Assembly: GCA_902702965.1 (NCBI GenBank)
Contig: CACRXP010000009.1
Span: 691,533 to 755,532, forward strand
Direction of reading: 5' to 3'
DNA length: 64,000 nucleotides
DNA from: Spirometra erinaceieuropaei
Taxonomy: Eukaryota; Platyhelminthes; Cestoda; Diphyllobothriidea; Diphyllobothriidae
Part shown: piece by piece, positions 22,328 to 36,294 of the stretch
Layout of the letters: the number at the start of each line of letters is the position of its first letter
Position numbering within the stretch: position 1 is the stretch's first letter
Made by a program: the position numbers and the translations under genes
The notes under the pieces: model-generated
The model's input: the letters and a program-made list of their open reading frames with translations, nothing else
Told to the model about the DNA's origin: nothing
The model's database searches: none

Positions 22328-22361
<34 letters not shown>
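22328..22361. repeat. (TA)n microsatellite
   Basis: About 17 TA units. Confidence 0.95.
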
Positions 22362-22365
<4 letters not shown>

Positions 22366-22394
22366 AGGTAGGAATCCCAAGAAATATAAGTCGA

Positions 22395-22565
22395 AGTCAA
22401 ATATATGCTTTTGGAAAGGAAGTTTATTGTGCAAATTTTCGACGCCGGTTCCCCGGGTCGTCGTTTGAAATTTTAATTGTTTTCAGCACATTTACTCTAG
22501 TCTGACGACGACACGGGGAACCGACGCCGAAAATTTACTCAATAAAGTTTTCTCCCTTTCCCAAA
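22395..22565. repeat. Inverted pair of PLE-type termini with hammerhead-like cores
   Basis: The left arm (22412-22468) reads AAGTTTATTGTGCAAATTTT then CGACGCCGGTTCCCCGGGTC. The right arm (22502-22560) is its diverged reverse complement, ending CTCAATAAAGTTTTC. Each arm has the layout CTGACGA or TCGTCG, a GC stem, GAAAAT, AATAAA found at other PLE ends in this window. The pair resembles a PLE or short derivative reduced to its two inverted ends. Confidence 0.6.
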
Positions 22566-22629
22566 GAACGTTTTGATTTCAATATATATATGTGTGCACC
22601 TCTCTTAAAATACATTGTGTGTTTTGTAG

Positions 22630-22678
22630 ACCCACGTCCCCAGAAATCACACGACCATCGCACCGACTCCCCCGACAG
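22630..22678 (+). CDS. WDFY3: Candidate WDFY3 microexon
   Basis: A 49-bp segment lies between TGTTTTGTAG and ACAG|GTATGT. It starts in phase 0, matching the end of exon 21299-21451, and ends with one base that completes a GAC codon with the AC at the start of exon 23230. It encodes THVPRNHTTIAPTPPT, a Pro/Thr-rich linker with no strong homology. The splice signals and the two-sided phase fit are the evidence. Without an exon of this phase, exons 21299 and 23230 would not join in frame. Confidence 0.55.
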
Positions 22679-23229
22679 GTATGTGCCCACTTCATAAAAA
22701 AGTTATTTACTCCTCGTATAGTAATGGTCACCATGTTCATTTCGGCATTGGTTGTTTGTGGTCAACGAGGACACCTAGACAGCCTTACGTCGTCAAGAAA
22801 CGCGCTCAACCTGGTAACAGAACGGGACAGTAGGGCTGAATATCTTTTTCTCCCTTATTCTAAGCAGAAAAGTGATTGTAGAGGCAGTTTCTGGTTAGAT
22901 AGGGCATGCTCTATTCCAACACAGAAAAGTGTGTTATTGTGTGGCGGTCAGAATGCGTTGCGTCGGATGACCAATCAGATCACTGAGCGAACGTCTTGTC
23001 CGTTGTCCGCCACACGTGCGATTAATAACAGCCACGGATCCTTGCTCACTAATAACGAGAAGTTACTTTACTGAGAGTCTACACAACTTAATAAGAACTG
23101 GAAGAGCTGCCCGTTATTTTAGTTACGATGCCCCAACTCTCATTCCGATGTCACAAGTCCCCCCCTTTCTCTCTCTCTTTCTCTTAAACGATTAAAAAGA
23201 GGTCTACTCGTTCTCCTTATCCTTTGCAG

Positions 23230-23581
23230 ACACCCGGCGCTGGCGCCGCCAACTGAGTCTTCGCGCAGAGCTTACCATGCACACGGCGTTTGAACGCGCG
23301 GATAATCCACGACCGGCGGCGCTGACTGCCATCGGCGTGTCCCGAGATCATCGTTCGGTGTTGGTGGGTGACTCGCGTGGTCGCGTTTTCGCCTGGTCCG
23401 TGCCTCCTCGGAATTACTCCATCGTTGGCGGCAGCGGCGGCGGTGTCGGCGGTGGCCCCTCGGATCACTGGGTGCGTGACGAGGCGGCCGTCTCGTGTGC
23501 GGCGCCCGCATGTGCTGTGCGCTTCTCCATCACAGAACGGCGTCACCACTGTCGCAATTGTGGCAAGGTATTCTGCTCGAG
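23230..23581 (+). CDS. WDFY3: WDFY3 exon: last WD40 blade and first half of FYVE finger
   Basis: The acceptor TCCTTTGCAG ends at 23229 and the donor CGAG|GTAGGT follows 23581. It encodes [20 protein letters not shown], then [20 protein letters not shown] and FAWSV (last WD blade), a Gly-rich insert, and [20 protein letters not shown] followed by [16 protein letters not shown]. The last is a FYVE finger with the RRHHCRNCG signature that binds phosphatidylinositol 3-phosphate. The first cysteine pair is spaced C-x4-C, where FYVE fingers normally have C-x2-C. The remaining zinc ligands must come from a later exon. Confidence 0.95.
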
Positions 23582-23865
23582 GTAGGTCTGACTCTCGCCG
23601 CTCCGCCCTAGTGTTCCTTTACCTTTTTTGCGTGCGTACTGCTGCTGCTGCTGCAGCCACACTGCAGACTGCGACGGTGCATAGTGCGAATATTCCTCCT
23701 GCCTCTCTCCCCCCCCTAGCGGGGATTTCGATTTTGGTTTGCTGACTGCAATCACTGGTAATTGACTATTCGTCCGCCGCCGTAGATTTCGCTTGACTTG
23801 AAATGCACCAATTATTGTCTAACCCTTGCGTTGTGGTGTCCGAGTGCCGCGTATTCTCACTGCAG

Positions 23866-23899
23866 AAAGTCAGCCGTCCGTGCAATTCATTGCTACATC
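23866..23899 (+). CDS. Speculative WDFY3 exon with FYVE tail remnant
   Basis: After TTCTCACTGCAG the frame that joins exon 23230-23581 in phase reads RKSAVRAIHCYI. This resembles the VRVCxxCY end of a FYVE finger but lacks about 20 residues and one cysteine. The following GT (GTTTCT) is a weak donor in phase 0. This is inference from phase and a weak motif; the real exon may lie elsewhere. Confidence 0.2.
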
Positions 23900-23958
23900 G
23901 TTTCTACTTATTTTATTTTGATAGCTTGTATTATTTCACATAATTAGTTTGTCTGTAG

Positions 23959-24024
23959 GAGCAAATTGACGAGCTCCAGGAAGCAATCGCGAAGGCGACA
24001 CGATCGTTGGAACAGGCGATTTAG
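23959..24024 (+). CDS. Speculative terminal exon, short helical C-terminus
   Basis: After TTTGTCTGTAG a phase-0 frame reads EQIDELQEAIAKATRSLEQA then I and a TAG stop. The heptad-like spacing and codon content look like coding sequence for a short helix. It would join the candidate exon at 23866-23899 in phase. An AATAAA follows at 24187-24192. No homology supports it. Confidence 0.25.
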   Translation, partial: EQIDELQEAIAKATRSLEQAI

Positions 24025-28280
<4,256 letters not shown>

Positions 28281-28282
28281 AT

Positions 28283-30530
28283 GGGCATGGTTTACGCCCG
28301 GGGTCACTTACTCCGGGGAGCAAATGTGTTGAGGAAAAGGGCCGAACATCCAAAAACTTTGTGGTATCACAAATCCTGATTCTCCATACTGTTATTAATC
28401 AAAAGGGGACACTATTTTTACCATTTAATGACAAAAATAAATTAAGTGCCCATTGTCGTATTTTTATTCAAATGAATACCTCAAAGCTTCTTGACCAACC
28501 TAACGCAGCAGCCATCGAGAGGTCTTTTCATTCCATTCTATGGCACCTACAAATAAATATCGTCAGTCATTTACTTTTAGCACAATTGCTCCCCGAAGTA
28601 AAGTCAGTGACCTAACTCATGAAATGTGGCGAAATTTTCGAATGAATGCCAATCACTCGCAAAACGACATCATTCCATGAGTCCAATGTCTATGTTAATT
28701 AAGAACACGTTTAAAGGAATTGAAAACATGAAAGAAACTCTAAAAGCAGTGTTGCGTTGTTTAGAAATGTCGATTTATTTTGAAAAGCGCAATATTCCGA
28801 AAACGTCAGAAATGGCTCTAATTCAGTAAACTTCGTTTTTAGATGCATAGAATGTATTCTCATGCAGCAAACGTAGTAAACTTGAAAGTAGAAATAAAAT
28901 AACGTCTAATAATAGTGTTTCAGTGAAGGTTACATCTGAATATCGTTTAATAATTGGTGTCATTTCATATATGACGGTTTGTCAAGTGCCTGCATTCTGA
29001 GTGCAGATACCAAAACAGTTTTCCAGAGTTTCGTGTTATCCTTGACTCGTTTGAGTTAAATGAGATGAGGTTCAACAAGAGAAACAGGATTCTGCTTGAT
29101 TCCACTGATGGGGACATCGTAGGAACAAAAGTTTTCATAAGGTGACATGCCATGAGGCCAGTCGGTGCCTAATAAATTTAAATAGAACTGACAGGCATGA
29201 TCGTAAACATACCATTTTTGTTTATAGAGTGAACCTTTCTTCCGCTGAATTAACTTACACTCTTCCTTCGTTTTGGATTACAACAAGTTCCAGATCGGCT
29301 TCCAAATGTTGCTGAATACTTCACGATTTTCAGGGTTTTCACCCGATCGTCCATAAAGACAGATTCTAAATTACCAGTCTGTTGAGAACTTTAAGATAAG
29401 ATTATTCTTGAAGGCATTTACCGAATTAGTGAGTGTTCGGGCGCTCCCTTTCACGAAGATAGTCGTTTTGGTGGCATGTGAAGACGCATTTCAACATCTA
29501 ATTTTATTTTTGAGAAAAATGACTGTCCACAACGAAAGTCAGCAACGAATATGCCTTCGATCTGTAAGGAAACTTTCCTTCATACGTTACCTCTTTAAGA
29601 AGTGCTTTATTACTGCACTTCGTTAACGGGTCTCTGTGTACTTTGCATTTTTGCGCTGTGAGACCAAGTAAAAATTTAACGCTTTTGGCCGTTTCTTTCA
29701 CGTTCTTGAACAATATTAATGTTTTTCTGCCGTAAACGTAAGAAAATGCTGTCTTCTATAGATTCAGGCCATTTTCACTGATTTTGCTCGCTTTTAGACT
29801 CTGTTCTTCGATTATGAATGCACGGCAGAGCGCCATATAAGTATTATTATTTTGCTGAAACTATTAATGTTTTGTTCCTGAATAAGGTATGCACAGAAAA
29901 TAAACTATACGACAAGTAGAGTTTCATATGTTCAAAACTGAAAAAACCACTCGGTGGTGGTCATTTATGTGACATCAAGTAGAATTTTCCAAGCGGCAAA
30001 ACAATTTCAGCCCATTTAAACGAAGGAATCTATATCTGTGTTATTACTGCACTTAAGGGCACCAAATCGCACATATCTGATAATTTGACATTTAGGAATT
30101 GATAAAACCTCTGGTTTTTTTTAAATAACCATCGTGTTAGCAGGTTGATTACCACGGTTAACATCGGACATAAAATAAATTTTCAAGTTCCGCCAAATCT
30201 GTTTATTAAAACTCTCGCGGTTAAATTACTGTCCTTTCAATGAAAAATCGCTCAGATGCGTAACCCGAGTCTTAGACATGTATAAGCATAGTAAATTGCA
30301 CAAATATATTCCCACGTCCATCTTCGCTGCAATTTACTGATATTTTACTTGATATAATTACGTAAACACAATTTCTGCACAAGAAAAGGACATTTCCTTG
30401 AAGGATGGGAATGAGCGAACAAAAGGCGTAACGTTAAAGACGTGCAGAAATTCTCGCATCAGTTTCCGTTATCAGATTTCATGAGATGGGTCACGTACTG
30501 TAAGTGACCCCGGGCGTAAGCCATACCCTT
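28283..30530. mobile_element. AT-rich element bounded by inverted repeats (candidate DNA transposon)
   Basis: A 27-bp motif GGTTTACGCCCGGGGTCACT + TAC at 28289-28311 is repeated inverted at 30500-30524 (GTAAGTGACCCCGGGCGTAA + GCC). Just inside, 28615-28660 (GACCTAACTCATGAAATGTG) and the reverse complement of 30460-30500 (GTGACCCATCTCATGAAAT) resemble the ends of the long-inverted-repeat element at 38969-39955. The AT-rich interior has no recognisable transposase. It may be a larger member of that family or two nested insertions. Confidence 0.5.
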
Positions 30531-30553
30531 ACCAAAAGTTGTCCGTAGGGATT

Positions 30554-30757
30554 TGTAAGTGATAAACCTATTAGTTGGGCACAGTAAGTAGGCTATCCGC
30601 GAATCGAAGATAGAAGTATCCCAACAGTTACAAACTAGTAAATAAGAACAAAGTCGTTAGTAGTTAAAAATGCACGTGCTAGTTCTTTGTTTCATTCAAA
30701 GTTGTGCAGAGTTCTTTAATCACGGATTTAAACAAATCATAATTAAATGTCACTGCA
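30554..30757 (-). repeat. LTR of Ty3/gypsy element (3' LTR)
   Basis: Ends TG...CA on either strand and matches 56966-57180 along its whole length (shared GATAAACC, AGTTGGGCACAGT, TATCC, CAGTTACAAACTAGTAAATA, AACAAAGTCGT). Read on the minus strand it is preceded by a purine tract (complement of CTCCCCCTCCTAGG at 30761-30774), as expected for the polypurine tract before a 3' LTR. Confidence 0.8.
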
Positions 30758-31004
30758 ATACTCCCCCTCCTAGGAGAACGAAGTTCCCAAAATTGTTGTT
30801 AATAGAAGGAAAAGGTGGGAGTGTTATGCATATTGTACAAGTTGGTAACGGTCGGGAAAACGGACATGACGACCGCTGCGCGCAAGGGAAGGAGTCTGTG
30901 GGATAAGGGATGACTCAGGGTTATTGGTCGTAAGTACAGTTTGGAAAATAGCAAGTGGCAATGAGCCGATTGGAGGTTGTTTGTTTGGGGAAGTTAAAAG
31001 AGGC

Positions 31005-31170
31005 TCGGGTTAAGCCGCCTTCAAGCGATCGACTGAGACCACGTCGGTGCGGCCTCCACGGTCAATTGTAAAAGGCTTATCCGTGCGAGATAGTACTCGA
31101 AATGGGTCGCCGTAGGGCTGCTGTAGTGGCCGACGAGCGCCATCTACGCGGACAAATACGAAAAAACATG
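31005..31170 (-). pseudogene. Ty3/gypsy integrase C-terminal fragment
   Basis: The minus-strand reading contains LQQPYGDPFRVLSRTDKPFT then IDRGGRTDVVSVDRLKAA. This is the standard C-terminal block of gypsy polyproteins (PYxGPFxVLxRxxKxFxI...VSIDRLKPA). Its position just upstream of the 30554-30757 LTR in minus-strand orientation fits the end of pol. The rest of pol and gag is absent here. Confidence 0.85.
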
Positions 31171-31209
31171 TTAATCTGTTCGGGTCGATGCACGACTTAC
31201 TTGTTGGAG

Positions 31210-31294
31210 CACGTTCTAGTTCGTTGTCTCATTCAAAGTTGCGCAGAGTTCTTTAATCACTGATTAAAACAAAACGGAATTAAATGTCACTACA
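31210..31294 (-). repeat. Second partial gypsy LTR
   Basis: TCATTCAAAGTTGCGCAGAG through AATGTCACTACA repeats the right end of the 30554-30757 LTR. It is a separate, truncated insertion or the result of a deletion between LTRs. Confidence 0.65.
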
Positions 31295-32200
31295 GGTTGT
31301 TGAAAGAGGGACACATCGGGCAGGAGGTAGACGGCTAGTGGCGGCTTCGAGCAACACCCCCTCTGGTCCCGGACCTCGCAGATGTCGCATCGGGCACTTT
31401 GCGGTCTAGCCTGCTTTGTGGTCCCAGGCGCTGGAGGGGTGGGCAGGTTCGCACGGCTCCTTTCTGTGTAGGGTTCCATGGACAGCCGTTGTGGTGGTAG
31501 CGGCACATCGTTTTTTTGTTGTGAAACATGTTTCCTGGAAAGCGATATTTCCACGAAACGTCAGACGATTCGGGGAGGGACACAGTTCTCCGGGACCAAA
31601 AAACAAACCGACAAATACAATTGGCAGGATCGTATTGGTGACGCGTTCTTACTGTAACGATCAGGGCACCTGAGCCATTATCATGAAGGTCAGATCCGTC
31701 AGGTTTTACAAGGCGAGTTTGCTAGATTAATAGCAGACAAAGACTGACAGACCGAGAGAGACGTATTACGTAGCAGTGAGATGACGAATGTTTCCAAATG
31801 TCATGTTTCCGTAGTTAGGCAGATGGCACGCCTGTGATGGGTTAAAAACGTGCTTTTTTCTGCCATAACAACGCCACCTGCTGCGGCCACTTAACCTGCA
31901 TCCACTAGGACACACGTGCGTCCGCCCCGAGCCACTTGACCGACATGCGCTCAAGCACACGTGCTCCCCCCGACGGCCGCGCTCACCCCCCTGGGTCGAC
32001 GTAATATGGGCCGCTAGGCCTACCACCCATGGGGCAAAAAACACGCAGCACCTGGACGTCCCTTGAACTCGCCTCACAACCCACATTAAGGAAGCTGTCA
32101 CGGTTTCCTCTGGGATCCTCGGGCGTGACTGGATGCAGTTAACAAAGCCCCCTCCCCCCCCCCCTCCCCCACACGCACAACCCACATAATGGGGCTGTCA
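31295..32200. other. No gene seen
   Basis: GC-richer sequence with Pro/Arg-rich accidental frames and a C homopolymer near 32150. A GAAACGTCAGACG string at 31557-31569 resembles a PLE end but lacks the upstream hammerhead core. Confidence 0.5.
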
Positions 32201-32289
32201 GCCAGTGTCAGCCCATTTTCGTGCAGCCCGGCTTGAGGAAGCCCGGTTGTGGTCAGGGCGACTGCGTTCTGCAGCTTCGGGTCTGCTTT

Positions 32290-32805
32290 GTTCTCAACAG
32301 AATGAACACGACATGCTGGAAGTGGCCGAAAGACGCCAGCGAGACGCAACAGCTCAGCGTCAAACACGATTCCGTGCTCCGCATTCACGCGACTACAAGC
32401 ACCTTGCATTCCGTTACAACCGATCTGATGAATATTGCTTGAGCCGGCATGTTCACATTGGCACCATGACTGATGTGTGTCCTTGCTGCAAGGCTGTGGA
32501 ATTTAACGGAGAAACTAAACGAATGTGCTGTACCACCGGAAAAAATTAAACTGCCTGGGCTTCCAGGACCAACGGAGCCATTAAAAACTTTGTATGCGCG
32601 AAAGACCGTCAAATCAAAGCACTTCCTATTTAACATCAGGAAGTACAGTTCATGCATCCAAATTCTGTCGTTCGGCGCAGGTCAGTTCATGCCAACATTC
32701 AAAGTGAAAGGACAAATTCATCATACAGCCGGCTCCCTTCTTCCGCCGCAAGACGGTCGACATAAATTCCTAAAAATGTACTTCATCGGTGATGTCAATG
32801 ACTAA
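32290..32805 (+). pseudogene. Helitron N-terminal zinc-finger and Rep-proximal region
   Basis: The frame from 32205 gives LEVAERRQRDATAQRQTRFR and SRHVHIGTMTDVCPCCKAVE followed by FNGETKRMCC, the conserved CxxCxAxxFxxE...MCC finger of Helitron proteins. A frameshift near 32530 moves the reading to KIKLPGLPGPTEPLKTLY, then FLFNIRKYSSCIQILSFGAG and MPTFKVKGQIHHTAGSLLPP, typical Helitron_like_N sequence. It ends at a stop near 32803. Confidence 0.88.
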
Positions 32806-32844
32806 CTGAATACCCGCAGTGGAATTTCCACCGACATAAAACGG

Positions 32845-33237
32845 TTAATCGTTTCTCAACTGCAAAAGTTTCTTCATGAAGACACTAACTTAGTGAGCGT
32901 GTTCAAAACCGCAATTACCATGATGCCATCTGATACGCACAAGATTGCCATTCATGCTGACAAAACGCCTGCTGGACAACATGGACGACGATTCAATGCT
33001 CCAATTATAGACAAATTGGCAACTGTTATAGTCAAAGACCAGTTTCAACGTAGAGATATTGCCCTTCATTGGAGAAACGATCAACTGGCAAAAGTCGCAG
33101 AAATTCATCAGCGCTACGATGTCCTGCAGTATTCACTTGCTTATTGGGATGGTGTCGATGGAAATCACTCCAGCATTAAGATGATAAATCCAGTCGGTGG
33201 CGAGAAACCGCGCATGAAATGCAGTGCAATGAACTAA
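32845..33237 (+). pseudogene. Helitron Rep-domain follow-on region
   Basis: Reads LQKFLHEDTNLVSVFKTAIT, DTHKIAIHADKTPAGQHGRR and FNAPIIDKLATVIV. These are followed by DIALHWRNDQLAKVAEIHQR and QYSLAYWDGVDGNHSSIKMI. The blocks are characteristic of animal Helitron proteins between the N-terminal region and the Rep core. It stops at the MN TAA before a tandem duplication. Confidence 0.88.
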
Positions 33238-33395
33238 TACTCATACAGGTTAAGGATGCGACAGAATGTAAGTAATCCCCCTTTGAAGGGCCGTCAATTG
33301 TTTCACCAATACGAACTAATACTCATACAGGTTAAGGATGCGACAGAATGTAAGTAATCCCCTTTTGAAAGGCCGCCAATTGTTTTATCAATACA
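33237..33395 (+). repeat. Tandem duplication (about 79 bp x 2) inside the Helitron
   Basis: The unit starting CTAATACTCATACAGGTTAA and ending CAATTGTTT-A/C-CAATAC occurs twice in direct order (about 33233-33312 and 33313-33390) with a few substitutions. It corresponds to Helitron coding sequence (YSYRLRMRQN...KGRQLFHQY), so the duplication arose within the element. Confidence 0.85.
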
Positions 33396-33439
33396 TATTA
33401 TCTAAGATTCAAATTGAGGCAGTCACATACTGCTGTGGA

Positions 33440-33873
33440 AGCAGACGAGGCAGTTAATTATCTAACAGAATTTTTGAACTCACCTGATCTTCCAGGGATG
33501 CCACCGCACGTACTGCAATTGAAAATCGGTGTGCCGATTATCGTGTTGCAAAATATCAACTAGCTGAAGCTTTGCAACAGCATCCTGCTTGCAGCAAAAA
33601 ACATTAATGAGCAATGTCGTGGAAGCAACTATCTTGACAGGACCTTTTAAACGTGAACATGTCCTTTTTCCTTGCATTCCACTGATTCCGACTGATATAA
33701 CAGTTCAATTTAGGCAACTGCAACTCCCGATTCGATTGGCGATAGCCATCCTGATCAACAAAGCTCAGGGCCAATCTGCAAACGGGTTGTTTCTCCCATG
33801 GCCAATTATGTTGCGTGCTCCAGAGTCGGCAAACCAGACAATATTTATATCTGCACAGACAATGCAACGCTAG
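33440..33873 (+). pseudogene. Helitron helicase C-terminal region
   Basis: After a deletion of most of the Rep and helicase core, EFLNSPDLPGMPPHVLQLKI precedes the frame 33589-33873: SNVVEATILTGPFKREHVLF, then PIRLAIAILINKAQGQS, the Pif1-family helicase motif VI-proximal TINKAQGQS block. A later shift gives YVACSRVGKPDNIYI (33810-33855), the last conserved Helitron helicase block. Confidence 0.88.
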
Positions 33874-34280
33874 AAAAATGTTGCATACCCACATGCATTT
33901 TGACATTAAACATATTAGAAACGCGCCCTCATCCTCTTTCTATATTTTTCCATATCATCAGACTGAGCCACAGCAACGCGTGGCCGGGTTCAGATAGTAA
34001 CAAAATAAAAAACGATGTGTAAGGCGTGTCAAAGAAAATTAAGTAAGTAATTGCATACAAAAAGCTTTGGTTACTGGTATAACTTTGTCTGTGAATGCCT
34101 TCTGTGTCCAAATTGTACAATAACCAGTAGGCGGTATTGAGGGGACCTAGTAATGTCGAAGTAAACGTTTATGCCTCGGCAAGGGGATAATGAAAGACAT
34201 AAACTAATGCTACTTAAATATAGAGAGTAGAATGATCTGTAACATAAAACTTTGGGGTGGTTGGTACGAGGAAGCGTTTG

Positions 34281-35038
34281 TCAGTTTATGACGCCGTGGA
34301 GGTTTATATCCCTATACTGGTCAAGCTTCCTCTTAAATGTGTCCACGGATGAGGACATGACGACGCCCACAGGCAGGGCATTCCATGCCTTTACCACTCT
34401 GTGGCTGAAGAACAATCTCATTGCGCCCATTCTCGCCCCTGTCACACGTAGTTTCAGAGGATGTCCTCTGAAGCTAGTTGTGGTGGCCAGCTTAAAGAAG
34501 TCGCCAGATGTGAGGCAACAATCCTGACCCCGTAGCATTCGAAACGTTTGAATTAAGTCGCTACGTAGTTGTCTGCAGTCCAGGGGAAAGAGGTCAAGAT
34601 TGGACAGTCTAGTTTCGTGAGGTAGGATTTATGACCTCTGACAAGCTTGGTTGCCCGTCGTTGGACTTTTTCGAGGGTGGTACGATCTTTGACAGACCAG
34701 GGTCTCCAGGCCTGAATGGCAAATTCTAACAGTGGGCGCACAAACATTCCGAAGACCTTGCGAAAGCACTCTTCGTCGAACTTCGGAAATGCCCGCTTTA
34801 TGACATATAAGCTGGACATTGCAGATTTCGCTGTTTTTAAGCAGTGGAATGATGGCTTTAGTAGAGATGTTATCCACACACCTAGATCCTTCTGAACCTC
34901 TACCACTGGCAGCGGTGTGTGATTTAGATAGTACGTCTTCCGGTGCGCAGAGCTGGTTCTTCCAATTCTCAGAATGTTGTATTTGGTAACATTATATGGG
35001 AGGAGCCAGTGGCCTGACCATTGTTCGAGTCGGTCCAA
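34281..35038 (-). pseudogene. LINE RT thumb and C-terminal region
   Basis: Two adjoining frames: MDRLEQWSGHWLLPYNVTKY with KDLGVWITSLLKPSFHC and VRPLLEFAIQAWRPW, then LKLRVTGARMGAMRLFFSHR and VVKAWNALPVGVVMSSSVDT with FKRKLDQYRD. The AWNxLPxxVV...SVxxFKxxLD ending is the usual C-terminus of CR1-like ORF2. Confidence 0.9.
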
Positions 35039-35056
35039 GTTTGCCTGTGGATTTGA

Positions 35057-35539
35057 TTAATCGTCCTCGTTGCGGATGACGGTCCAAAGCTTTATATCGT
35101 CAGCAAACATGGCAATGTCGCAGTCCAACCCATGGATGCAGTCATCAATACAGATAAGGAAGAGCATAGAGCCAAGAACGGAGCCCTGAGCTACTCCGCT
35201 CGTAACCGTCACCTCTGCCGATTGCTGGCCACCAAGACGGACAGTCTGAGACCGACCGATCAAAAAGTTTTCAATCCACTTCAAAAGCTTGCCTATTACC
35301 CCTATGCGACTGAGCTTGTATAGGAAACGTTGGTGTGGCACGCTGTCAAAGGCCTTCTTGAAGTCTATATAGGCTACATGCACCACGTTTCCTTCATCAA
35401 TCGCTCGGGTCCACTGTTCAAGACGGTAAAGTAGATTAGTCAAGCAGGACCTTCCTCTGAGGAACCCATGCTGTGCATCAGATAGAAGAGGATGTTGCTC
35501 TAAAAACCGCATCAGTTCGCGTTTGATAATTCGTTCCAT
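35057..35539 (-). pseudogene. LINE reverse transcriptase palm
   Basis: A 160-residue frame: QHGFLRGRSCLTNLL, VAYIDFKKAFDSVPH (motif A, catalytic Asp), SGVAQGSVLGSMLFLICIDD (motif B) and CDIAMFADDIKLW (motif C, FADD). Catalytic residues are intact; only the junctions to the flanking frames are broken. Confidence 0.95.
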
Positions 35540-35545
35540 AACTTT

Positions 35546-36115
35546 CTAGCATATGGAGGTGAGGCTTAACTGTCGGTAGTTGTTTGCGGAAGCGCGACTG
35601 CCACCTTTATGCATCGGCGAAATCAACGCAGTCTTCCCCTCAGGAGGCAGTCTGCCTGCATCACGAGAGGCTTGGAAGAGGAGACACAGAGGTTCTGCCA
35701 ATTCTGTGGCTAATCCCCTCAACAACTTTGCTGGTATTTCATCAGGATCGGGCGATGTCACTTCATTTAGCTTTAGTAATTCTTTTTGAACAATAGCTTT
35801 TGTGAGAACCACTGAGTCAATTTTCGGGACATCGTCCATATTATAGTGAGTAGCGGGTACAGCGATTTCTCTCGTAAAAGCCGACTGAAAGAACTTGGGT
35901 AGATGTTCAGCCTTTTCGTCGCCCTTGTAAACTTCAACGCTATCATCCCTTTTTAATATAGGGCTGAGATCCCTGTTACGAGTACTTTGTCTTATGTAGT
36001 TGAGGAAAAGCTTAGGGTTTTCTCCTGCACAGTTTAAAAGGTTACCATCGAAGTCTTGGCGGGCTTTGTAAACAAGGCACTTTACCCTATTCCGTTGAGC
36101 CTTGTACCTATTCAT
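35546..36115 (-). pseudogene. LINE linker and RT fingers
   Basis: A 189-residue frame: NPKLFLNYIRQSTRNRDLSP, then VTSPDPDEIPAKLLRGLATE, the conserved SPGPDGIPxxLLK block, and GRLPPEGKTALISPMHKGGS with NNYRQLSLTSIC (RT motif 1-2 region). It ends at a stop immediately before the next frame. Confidence 0.9.
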
Positions 36116-36294
36116 TGATTCGATTGTCTTATCCCTGAGATAAGCTTTCCACAGCTTTTGATTACGGTTTACCTTATCTTTTAGTGTACCCTTTAGCTAT
36201 CGGGGCCTGCTGATGATTTCTTTTCGATAAGTTCATTCAATACGGTCTTAAGTTCTAACCAGTCCTTGAGAACTCACGCCGTGAATGCTGCTTT

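Larger units (their letters stand above)
909..23581 (+). other. WDFY3: WDFY3/Alfy-like gene, 3' part, 11 exons placed
   Basis: This span covers the gene encoding the C-terminal third of a WDFY3 (Alfy, Drosophila blue cheese) orthologue, a large scaffold that links ubiquitinated aggregates to autophagy membranes. The domain order PH-like, BEACH, WD40, FYVE is diagnostic of WDFY3 among BEACH proteins. Exons are 909-1733, 6576-6722, 8829-8886, 9159-9503, 13583-13828, 15740-16112, 17787-18268, 19058-19471, 21299-21451, 22630-22678 (candidate) and 23230-23581. Every proposed junction is GT-AG and the phases join without a break. The visible coding part is about 1,150 codons, while vertebrate WDFY3 is about 3,500, so the 5' exons lie upstream of the window. 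Introns range from 272 bp to 4.8 kb and carry most of the transposons of this half. Confidence 0.93.
32205..33997 (+). mobile_element. Helitron relic (rolling-circle transposon)
   Basis: The + strand carries recognisable Helitron Rep/helicase pieces in order, with frameshifts and a large internal deletion. The 3' end near 33997 has the GCAACGCGTGGCCGGGTTCA + GATAG signature, a variant of the CTAG-type 3' terminus with its GC-rich hairpin found on animal Helitrons. The 5' end was not located. The copy is clearly dead. Confidence 0.87.

Noticed and set aside
22592..23074. 160-codon frame after the hairpin
   Set aside because: It reads through a strong GTATGT donor at 22679 and shows no family similarity; only the first 49 bp fit a WDFY3 exon.
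31540..31580. Hammerhead at 31.56 kb
   Set aside because: GAAACGTCAGACG is present but no CTGANGA box or stem II precedes it.
31264..31606. Pro/Arg-rich minus-strand frames near 31.4 kb
   Set aside because: Composition-driven, overlapping in three frames, no motif.
33237..33395. CRISPR-like or satellite array
   Set aside because: Only two units, in direct tandem without spacers, and both encode the same Helitron segment.
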